From the NCBI RefSeq assembly GCF_932526225.1, contig NC_064046.1:8109219-8173218 (forward strand): a stretch of DNA of 64,000 nucleotides, given 5' to 3'. Position 1 is the stretch's first letter. The number at the start of each line of letters is the position of its first letter. The notes below the pieces were generated by a model that was not told the origin of the DNA, made no database searches, and was given only the letters and a program-made list of their open reading frames with translations. Positions 50,401 to 59,300 of the stretch are shown here, in pieces. The position numbers and the translations under genes were made by a program. The stretch comes from Nematostella vectensis (taxonomy: Eukaryota > Cnidaria > Anthozoa > Actiniaria > Edwardsiidae).

Positions 50401-51093
50401 GTTGTTGTTACTGTTGCTCTCCTAGTTGTTCCTCTCGCGCTTATGGGCCTGCGGCTATAAAATCAGAGCCCGTTCGAGCTCGAGGAATTCTTATATATAA
50501 ATTGGGTTGTTGAGTTTATCCCGCACCTTTTTGTGAAGAATGCAAGATGTTTTGAATACCCATGATGCATTCTGAAGTCGAGTTCTTTCAACTGGTCATT
50601 TTGGTGAGAGACTTGACACACTCGACATATATACTAGATGTATGCCCATGAGCTCGCCCTCTTTTTTGGACCATATAACTCATGTTCGACTCCCTTTTGA
50701 ATTGTTTTTGCATCTAGAATATCTGCGACGATTTTGAAAAGAAGTCGGACAAAGACTACGACAAATTCTACCGTGAAATTCGCGCTGCCGCGTTCTACAA
50801 ACCCGGGCAACTCAAGTACAAGGTCAACCAACTAAACGCGGTACGTTTGCAACGTTAGCATTAAGAACGGCACATTAAAAAACAGCATTGAGACTTAGCT
50901 TTGCCCTTGGCCTTAGCTTGTTATAGAGGTAATCTTATAGCATCATTAAGTAGTGCAATAAGTTTGACTAAATACTTTTTCGGCTTTTTTCCAGTTAATG
51001 AAAAACCAAAAAGGATCCACTGCGAATGGCGGCCAAGTCAAAACCGAGCTACCTAAGGCACAAGAAGGGAGCCGTGCTTGCATCATCATGTAG
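29430..51093 (+). CDS. KIF28-like: KIF28-type kinesin-3 motor, 27 exons, 983 aa
   Basis: Exon starts are 29430, 29505, 29626, 29835, 29958, 30207, 35732, 36704, 38341, 38834, 39432, 40079, 40768, 41465, 41952, 42389, 42762, 43283, 43730, 44038, 46033, 46416, 46970, 49468, 49988, 50718 and 50995. All phases agree, giving 2952 nt. The motor domain (1 to about 360) opens with [13 protein letters not shown]. It has the P-loop GQTGAGKS at 107-114, switch I NATSSRAH at 221-228 and switch II LVDLAGSE at 255-262. A kinesin-3 neck coil ([14 protein letters not shown]) and an FHA domain (about 475-575, with [10 protein letters not shown]) follow. A KIF28-like central block contains [21 protein letters not shown] see no PH domain, unlike KIF1A. 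Motors of this group move cargo along microtubules; a mitochondrial role has been reported for the mammalian protein. Exons 1 and 4 are only 14 and 17 nt. Confidence 0.93.
32095..33093. mobile_element. 999-bp TTAA-flanked element, complete copy
   Basis: TTAA at 32091-32094 and 33094-33097 flanks CCCATTGACTCCTGGC on the left and GGGGTCAATGTG on the right, so CMCATTGAC forms short inverted ends. This is the pattern of piggyBac-type non-autonomous elements. Copies of the family are at 7590-8149 (inverted, truncated) and 4610-5300 (degenerate). No transposase is visible. Confidence 0.75.
33098..33768 (+). pseudogene. gag-protease-pol tail remnant of the LTR element
   Basis: Frames with stops and shifts cover a gag-like segment ([20 protein letters not shown]), a basic region, an aspartic-protease start VNLQIDSG near 33517-33540, then directly a pol tail [10 protein letters not shown] to [15 protein letters not shown] with a stop at 33766-33768. 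The direct step from protease to tail marks an internal deletion of RT, RNase H and integrase. Confidence 0.65.
34826..35290 (-). pseudogene. RecQ-like helicase fragment
   Basis: The minus strand encodes [20 protein letters not shown] and then [19 protein letters not shown], the Q region and motif I (Walker A, TGYGKS) of RecQ-family helicases. After about 60 residues the similarity fades, and a second open frame at 35053-34826 follows without a recognisable helicase motif. It lies between the inverted ends of the 31855-35662 element, so it is probably cargo or a captured piece. It has no motif II (DEAH) and is not functional. Confidence 0.65.
36925..36975. repeat. Poly-C/poly-A junction
   Basis: About 18 C followed by about 15 A in kinesin intron 8. 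This is a simple-sequence tract. Confidence 0.8.
37284..37472 (+). other. Small ORF with an N-terminal hydrophobic segment
   Basis: A 62-codon frame inside kinesin intron 8. It starts [20 protein letters not shown], runs through a hydrophobic stretch to about residue 28 and ends in a basic tail. It could be a secreted or single-pass peptide, but there is no second copy, promoter or family match in view. Chance is the more likely reading. Confidence 0.15.
37797..37872 (+). repeat. tRNA-like SINE head
   Basis: TTAGTCTAGCGGTGCAAACA looks like an A box and GGGTTTGAATCCC like a B box 35 bp later, followed by a T run typical of a pol III terminator. The acceptor arms do not pair, so it is a tRNA-derived repeat and not a working tRNA gene. 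Confidence 0.5.
39139..39360. repeat. Two tandem copies of a 106-bp unit
   Basis: CAACCCCTCCCCCCTTAACA begins both copies (39140 and 39246), each continuing into ATTTCCATCCCTCTAACTCC. It lies in kinesin intron 10, about 100 bp before exon 11. Confidence 0.85.
45030..45135. repeat. 27-bp tandem repeat, four copies
   Basis: GGTATAAAGTATGTCTGAAT followed by AAAACAC, four copies, one with GGTATGAAG. It lies in kinesin intron 20. Confidence 0.9.
47094..49467. other. Large kinesin intron 23
   Basis: It holds a GC-richer segment at about 47290-47640 with open frames on both strands (for example [20 protein letters not shown] on +), and another at about 48840-49110. I recognise neither. There is also a poly-G run at 49367-49386. 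These may be repeat pieces. Confidence 0.35.
49705..49870. repeat. Degenerate repeats of a kinesin exon end
   Basis: CCTCTCTAAAATGACCACCA closes exon 24 and recurs at about 49752-49771, then more loosely at about 49790 and 49830. The repeats begin in the exon and cross the donor site at 49738. Confidence 0.75.
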
Positions 51094-51330
51094 CCCTTCA
51101 CTACCCCCCTGCGGCTAAATCATAACCCCCCCACACACACACACACACGGATAAATCATCATGTAGCCCTTCACTACCCCCCTGCGGCTAAATCATACCC
51201 CCCCACGGATAAATCATCATGTAGCTCTTCCCTACCCCTCCGTGGCTAGATTCTCATATGCCCCTCCCCTACGGCTAAATCATATCCCTCTCCCCCTACG
51301 GCGAAATCATGATCTAGCCTTTCCCACGGC
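51080..51330. repeat. Repeats overlapping the kinesin stop codon
   Basis: ATCATCATGTAGCCCTTCAC contains the kinesin stop (51091-51093) and recurs at about 51157 and, altered, at about 51216, with CCCCCCTGCGGCTAAATCAT in between. Weaker copies run to 51330. Confidence 0.8.
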
Positions 51331-51464
51331 CGTTACAGTAAACATTAGGTATATAGTCCTCTTGGGATATTTGTCAATCTGGTGCAGTAAAACTCAGTAA
51401 ACAGTAAACTCGACCGCAAAATCTACAAAGAGACCTCACCCATCCTGGTAAAAGGAAGATATCG

Positions 51465-51600
51465 TTATGACCGTGGTATCTCCACTCTTTAAAGATATAT
51501 ATAGGTATGACCGTGGTATCTCCACTCTTTAAAGGTACATATAGGTATGACCGTGGTATCTCCACTCTTTAAAGGTACATATAGGTATGACCGTACTTGC
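51465..51600. repeat. 40-bp tandem repeat, three to four copies
   Basis: TATGACCGTGGTATCTCCAC followed by TCTTTAAAGGTACATATAGG, in the presumed kinesin 3' UTR or just beyond it. Confidence 0.9.
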
Positions 51601-52135
51601 TCTTTTAAAGCAAATCCTCGTTTAAATAGCAGTTCAACCATAGCTTGTATTTACGTGTATTTACGTGCATACGTCGCTTTGTCAGAAGAGAATGTATAAC
51701 TTCCTGCGATTTTTTTTATTCTGAGATCTCTTGTCGACAATTTTCAACTACTAAACCCTTACTGGCTTCCGTCATTCAAACTAATTGAATTCCATGCGGT
51801 GTTATATAATTAGTCAGTGACTTACGTAGAGGTGATGTGGTTTGAAGCCATTTCACTGCTGGCCATGGAATGTCGGAAACCAATAGACAATTCAGCTGTT
51901 GGAAGTCGTCGGCGTGAGAGAGCGGGATATTTAAACTGCAGTAAGAAATGCACTAGTGCACATTTCCGTTAGTGTCTGTCTCTTAACCGTAGTCTTTGGC
52001 ATCGATTTATCAATGCACAGTCCTTTCGTAGAGTATTTTTATTACACAAGAAATGATTGTAGTTGATTGTAATATTTATTATTTTCTAGCTTTGTATAAA
52101 GATGGTTATTAGATGTTGTCTTTGAGGTATTTTGT

Positions 52136-52141
52136 AATAAA
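52136..52141 (+). promoter_or_regulatory. Candidate kinesin polyadenylation signal
   Basis: AATAAA in TTTTGTAATAAAGTATAATC, about 1 kb after the stop. It is the clearest AATAAA before the MITE. Confidence 0.4.
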
Positions 52142-52173
52142 GTATAATCTTTCACAAATATACAAGTGTTATT

Positions 52174-52316
52174 TTAGGCCTAGTTCATACGCCGTTCTTT
52201 TCATGAGCCTAATGTAAATACATGCAAATAAACGAGGTCGATTGTTTCATCTTCATTTGCATGCATTTACATTAGGAACGGCACATGGAAAGAACGGCGT
52301 ATGAACTAGGCCTTAG
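52174..52316. mobile_element. Near-perfect palindromic MITE
   Basis: GGCCTAGTTCATACGCCGTT at 52177-52196 is inverted at about 52292-52311. The arms continue through CCTAATGTAAAT and ATGCAAAT almost to the centre. About 143 bp, no ORF. Confidence 0.75.
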
Positions 52317-52869
52317 TCTCCCTCGCAGCCGTTCTGGAATCGTCAGATTGTGGCTTTGAGGTACATTGCTAACGTGTTATATCGCATTTAGGAGTGAACG
52401 GGTTAAGTTGACCTTCCATTTGTTTTAACACCTTTAATAAGTAGTCCAGATGACTCTTTGCCTTGGCGGTTCAAAATATGCATATTAAGCCGTATGTGCA
52501 GGCTTGTTTTAACCTGTTTGTCTGTAGTAACTAGGCTAGTTGGTGAAAGCTTGTAAAAGATTGTAGCTTGTCTTTATTAATGGTATTTTTCAGCATTATT
52601 CCAGGCGTTCTGTGGTTTTCTGTGGTAGGGATGAACAGTGAAAAGTTGAGTCTGAGAAGAGCTCAGCGGAAAGGATACTTCCTGCGACGTCCGATAAACC
52701 GCCACAGGAAACCCAAACGCCTTAGACTAGCCTGGGTATTTTTGGGACTTTCTTCCTGGTCAAGGTGGCACAAGAAACACTCTCGGTGTCCAGTTGCTGA
52801 TCTGGTTTATGTTAGGTGCGGATCTTGCTCGGCCCGTGCGGTACCTGATAAGTTAAACGTTCGTTTAAG

Positions 52870-53150
52870 GTAATTAACACCCACTTGGCCACTCCTCTTC
52901 CCCCTCAAATATCTTGTAATCTGTGCCCTCCTCTCCACCACTTAGCCACTCCCCTACCCCCCAAATATCTTATAATCCGTCCCCTGCTCTCCACCACTTG
53001 GCCACTCCCCTACCCCCCAAATATCTTATAATCTGTCCCCTGCTCTCCACCACTTAGCCACTCCCCTGCCCTCCAAATACCTTGTAATCTGTCCCCTGCT
53101 CTCCACCAATTGCCAACTCCCCTACCCCCTAAATATCTATAGTTTGTCCC
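52870..53150. repeat. 56-bp tandem repeat, about five copies
   Basis: The unit starts CCACCACTTAGCCACTCCCC and ends ATCTTATAATCTGTCCCCTG (copies at 52935, 52991 and 53047). It lies downstream of the SOWAH stop and may be transcribed as 3' UTR. Confidence 0.9.
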
Positions 53151-53316
53151 GTTCGGAAGCTTGGTCCATACTGTCATATTAGCAGGTGCGTACCAAGTGG
53201 GGTACGCAGTCATATGTATCGTATGGAAAAGGATAGTATTTGACGATCGTTCAATAAAAATATACACCCACTTTGTGGCGTCAAAGGGGGGCGGGGTGGG
53301 CACCCTGTGCACTACA

Positions 53317-56300
53317 TTACCTCATTTCCGGTTCACTGGGAGGTTCATCTGGAACTTCGAGTTTTGTGTCTTTTTCCTTTTTACTCGACTTCCCTTTAAG
53401 GATCTTCACGAATGAGGACTGAAATGATAAAAAGAAAAAAAAGTTTTAAAGATATAGCTTCCATCTAGCAGTTTAACGAGTCTTAAGCCCGGCGCACACG
53501 GTAAGCAAAACTTCATTCGTGCAATTTGCTCACTGCCTCGCAAGGCCAAAAACTCACCGTGTGCGGACGTCGATCGAACGAAATCACGTCTCGCGAGCAA
53601 CTGAGGCAAAATTCTCACCTGCTTGAACTGTGAGTTTTTGGCCTCGCGAGGCAGTGAGCAAATTGCACGAGTGAAGTTTTGCTCATCGTGTGCGCCGGGC
53701 TTTAGCAAACGCGCGACATTCTTGTGTAACCCTTATTTTGTATGACGCGCATGTGACTTTCGTAGCTGGTGGAAGTAGCGGATGAATATTCAGATATATT
53801 ATTTTAAAAAGTTCTTAAACATTATTCGAAAATATAAACATATGCGATCTTAGTTTGCCAGTGAAATGCACATTTAAAATATATATATGGGGGGTTGTTA
53901 CACAAGTTGTGCTTCCTGTAATTGGTATGTTAAGACCTCACCCAAAACTCTCCTCGCTTGGATGGCTCTTCCCAGCCCCACTTGCCTCACGGCTAACCAC
54001 AGGAATCCCGAATAGAACCCTTAAAAAAGGGCTGAATACAGTCTGTCTAATAAGACACTCACCGATCGTAGTTTCCGAGGCGTTGGTGGAGTGACAGGCA
54101 TGTCTAAGCCAATCAAATCGACCCCTGATCCGAGCGAGCTGCTGAGAGTTTGCATCTGTACCAATAGCGATGAAATGTGCTCCATGTCTCGCTCATTCTT
54201 GCCTGACGAACGTATGGCTGCTAGCAAAAACATGCATGTATTTGTAAACCATTAGTCTCTGGTTTGTATAGAGATACAGACGATTCCAGGAAGTCTACAG
54301 CGAGTTAGTGCAGAGCACTGTCACTGAAAATTGTATTTAGGCCTCTCGCGGGTAATTGTTTTAAAATTCAAATTGAAGCCCGTTTAGAAACCCCTTTCAA
54401 GCGAGCGATCGATCTGATCTTTGGCGAACATAACCACCCCATTGTAAACATTCCACTTCCTTGTTACCCCTGAAATATGCCAAAACTTATTTTACTCGAA
54501 AAAAAGGATCGAGATACGAAGCCTGTACCAGCATAGTTAGTAGTAGAGACTTCAAAGAATACAGCAAAAATTCAAACTTTTTATGCTATACCCCAGAGCT
54601 ATAGCCCCGTTTTCAATCTAAGTGCCACTATATTATGTTTTCTTCTAGACCACAGAATCATAAAAAGGCGTCTGGGATTTCCCCTTCTTCCCCGTCTTTC
54701 ATGACGTGCTTATATTGATATTCGAGGGCACTGGAGGGTTGTGGAGAATGGGTGAGTGGGCAGGGCGCGAAAGAGTGATGTGAGAAGGGAGGGGTTAGTT
54801 TGTTTCGTCATTCTCCCCAGACGCACGCGGTTTCCTCGTGGAGGACCCATATACTCGTATATCTGGTTTCATAATAAAAAGTACTGTACCCTGAGGTCTA
54901 CTTACGACTACGAGGAGGAGCAATTTTCTTTCCAAGTTTTCCTAAACACATCACATAAGCATTAAACGTTAATTAAATTATAATAAAAACTGACAGACAG
55001 ACAGACAGACAGACAAAAAGAAAATCGTACTTTGTGCCCATAGCGATGCGTCTGGTCTCAAGTAGTGTTTTGCCTTGTAGCCGCTGTTGTCCCGGATGTG
55101 GATATCAGCATCTGTGATCAGAGCATTAGAGTGTGTGACCGCTATATCATTGTTATTCTAACACACAACGATATCTGTCACGCTAGTGACACACGGGATG
55201 GGAGGGGCGGGGAGGGGAGGGGAGGGGCAGGGCGCTTGTCCCCCTTTCAAAACTTTCATAATTGGGGGAAGGGAAGGCCCCCCTCACTTTACCCACTTTA
55301 TCAGGGTGGATGTGTTTATTTTTAACATGAATGTGTGGTTGTTAGGTGTACCTAAAGTGTGCTTACCCCTCATCCTTCGAAATCACAATTCCTCCAGCCC
55401 CCCCCCCTCCCCCCACACACGCACACTTTTTCGACTATCCGCCGCTTCTGTTATAATTCCTGTTGTGCCGTACAATTACCGTAATTATCGACTAGCATAG
55501 AGATGACTTCTTCGTTCCCTTGAATAACTGCCAAATGTAAGGCCGTGTACCCCTAAATACCAAAAGTATCATGCTTAATCATGCTTAACCTCAAGACCTC
55601 AGAAAAACCTTGCATACAAAGAAACCAGATTATCATAGACTTACCCCCTTGTCAGGTAACACAGCAGAAATAAAGAACAGAGTAAGACAGAAAAGAAAAC
55701 ATTAGTAAGTATGTGTACGTGCACGTGTAAACCCACAAGTTAACACGAACAATAATAAAGAATATACTCTGGTATACTTACCCTCTTTATGAATAGTCAT
55801 CGTGATAGAAGAGGGCAGAAATAAAAACAAAAAAAGCGTTAGTAGTATACTATGTACCAAAATACCTCCGAAATAGCCAATGACGTCATAACTTTCTTGG
55901 TTGCTTTGTTCTTTGTTTTCTTTGAGATCGATAGTAGTATACTATGTACCAAAATACCTCCGAAATAGCCAATGACGTCATAACTTTCTTGGTTCCTTTG
56001 TTCTTTGTTTTCTTTGAGATTGATAGGTATAGCCGGAACAGGTCTGCTGGGATTCTTTTTTCTTTTGACATTCGTCGTGTGGGTCTAAGTTCGTGAACAC
56101 GGTCGGGGGAACTGGCAACAATTCTTTCTGCTTTGATCTTCAACCTAGTCACCCGCTTATTTGGCGCCAATCATCGGTGGATGTTATATATTGGAGGTTA
56201 TATATTGAGGTTATTTTATTGCTTTTGTTCGAATAAAGTAGGTGAATATTCTTGTTATGAAATACCGTTTTTTCGTTTACGTCTATTCCTGTTCCACCGA

Positions 56301-59300
56301 GGGCCTCAACGACATCTCTTCTACCTTTCTTCGCTGCCCAGTGCATTGCAGTCTGGAAATTCAGGAAAATAAATCAAAACTTGTTTTAAAAATAGCCTGT
56401 TATTTTTCCATTTCAGTATTTTATGGAAACTTAACCACTTTTATTGGAAAGTTGTTAATTTGTTGATAGACCTTTTCGCGGATAGAAATACAATAATGAT
56501 ATGACTTCGCATTGGAAAAAACAATAGTTGAAAAAATCATTAAGAAAAACTAACTTTTTTCTGCAAAATTGCGTGCTTTATTTGTTATATGTAACAAAAC
56601 AAGAGTGAGAGAACGATGCTAAGGAGTTTTGCAATAGAACGCTGATACAATAAAAAACTACATTTTTCAATTTCTTGTTAGGGCGGCTCTGATGTGCCGT
56701 GGTGGCATAAAGAAAGAGGATTAGAGAAATTTAAAGATCATTCACTCACATACTGTTTACAGCGAAGGAGTCCATTTATAAATATGAAACGAAAAAAAAG
56801 CATATTAGCAAATCAAAAGATACAAATGTTTAGATTTATTAGAAATCATAAGTATCCTTTACTTACGCCCTAGACACGACGACACCACGACCGTGGAAAC
56901 AATAAAAATAAAAACATTAGCAATCTCATTATGGACTCAAGGAAAGAAAAGAATAAAGGAAAGAAAAGGAATAATAAATCACATACCATTACGAATTCCT
57001 ATCCACATCAAGTAGCGTCCATGTAAAATAAGGCAAACAAATATTGATAAAAAAGGAAATGACTGTCCTGCTGTCTGATTTCATTTATGCGTAAGATTTC
57101 TTACGTTATTGAAAGCTTTGTAAAAATTGGGTTAAGACGAACTTCGAGAGTATTGACTAACGGAAACCGTAGTGCAGTTTGCCTCGTTGTTCAGACTGCC
57201 GTTACCACTCGCAATTTCTTTGCTAACTGACCATTTAAAATGGCTTATCGCACGGCTGGGAGTGGCAGGTTATGAGTTCAAATAAATCAATTAGTTTGGA
57301 TTTCAGGAAGGAATGACACTGTTGCTTTGCTCAAAGGTGTTGTGGGGATGTTTGCAATAAAGGCCTTGTATGTTAAGAAGTATTCACAGTCTCACCTGCT
57401 TGGTAGCGAGGTTCGGGTCCTTTTCCAGAAGCCTCGTTATGGCGGGAAGGTCACATTCCATGGAGGCCTGGTGCCATTGTTTCTCGATGTCATCGAGACT
57501 CTGGTAAAAATTCAACGTGTTGTTGATCAGGGCTGGTAGCGCTAGGAAATGCACGTAACTGCAACTTTTAGACACTGATGAAGAGGCAGTAGCCTCGAAA
57601 CGTCTATATTTTTACAACATTATTAACGCTGTAATCAAACATTTAAACGAAATATCACGTTATCGAGACTCTGTCAACAAAATTGAAATGGCTGGGGTAA
57701 TATGTGTGGCTAAAAGAGAAAAGCATAATATCTATCGCATGTTTGGTCTCTACTGCTTGAAGCGTTGGAGTATATTGGTCTATCTTTAGCAAATCTTACT
57801 TTCTCTCAAGGCATGATGGTTGCTAGAATAACATCGCCCTGCATGCAGAATCTCATAGAATCTTATCTTAATTTCCTCGTCGTGAAAAATCGTTCACAAA
57901 AAAGACAAAATATTTTTATTTTCATGATTAAAAGAGAACACAGAAAAATTGTACCAGCGATAGGAGAACTGGCGTTTTCCGTAAAGGAGTGTTTATTAAA
58001 TATCCTGAGGGTATTTAATAAACATCCCCGCCATCTTATCTTAACTTCCTCGTCGTGAAAAATCGTTCACAAAAAAGACAAAATATTTTAATTTCCATGA
58101 TTAAAAGAGAACACAGAAAAATTGTACCAGCGATAGGAGAACTAGCGTTTTCCGTAAAGGAGTGTTTATTAATCCTGAGGATATTTAATAAACATCCCCG
58201 CCCCCCTTCTAGGGTACCTACATTTAGGCAAAAAACATTTCAAATCTTTTTTAACAACCGGTGTACAAAATAGTTCATAAATAGTCTCGCGGGAGGCTCG
58301 ATTTGGCATGCGTTTTTGTGATTTTGCTGTACCGTGACGTACCGAGTTGAGGTGATAACAAGGCTTTGTATATCTTGGCGGGAAAAGTCGATTTAAAATA
58401 TTACTCTGTCCCTGGAAGGGATCACTCTTGTGGGCATTAAATGATTATTTCATTGGGAAAGTGCTCATCAGCTATTAGTATTTCACCATTTGTTCTTTCT
58501 TAAATTATTTCGATTTTCTTGCTATAATGTGATCATAAATTTTGTCTGTAAATCCAGCTGTTGTGTAAAATGCAGAAAAATTTAAAAGCATCTATATCAT
58601 ATATCATATCATAATTCATAAAGATCGAAATACCTCCGACATATCAGTAAAATATTAAAGCTGTAAAAAAGGCTCATAAAAAATTAAAGCCCCCTTTTAA
58701 AGGGCCCATTTTTTTCATGCTAATAAAAATTTTAGGACCCCCCCTAATGTGGTATATGATAAACACTCCCTAAATAGGCACGTAGCCAGAATTTGCCAAA
58801 AATGGCACACCGTTATTTGTTTTGTTATACTGTGTTTAATCTTGATTCCTGAATAAGAGATGACTGAATTCCGCGCCTAATAAAATTTTGAAAAAATTGT
58901 GAAAAAAGAAAAAGAAACGAAGACGCGGATGTTTTCGTAAGCTGTCTTTACAACCAGATTGGCTTTACGATTTTTTCTTTCTCACTACACAGTAAAATAG
59001 ACAAAAGTTACATGATATTAAAAGCTTGTGTATCTTAAATATCTTTAAAAGGTTTTCAGTATGAAAGGAGCTCTTTTAAAACACGAAGAATATAAAGGAA
59101 AGATGTTAGTTATGCGCAAATGTAGTCCTAAATGGCTTACTCCATCACGAATGAGGTCTCCGTGTTTTATCTAAAAATTAATAGTGGCGGAATTGTGTTG
59201 AGCGTAGTCTAAACAAAGGCAAGATAATGGCAATCTGGTTCGAACCATATTGTAAGACTACGTAGAGGAATTCTGGGCTATATATACAAGAATGAAACAT

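Noticed and set aside
55065-55500. Plus-strand ORFs of 86 and 104 codons
   Set aside because: They are antisense to SOWAH exons and G-rich spacer, with no family features.
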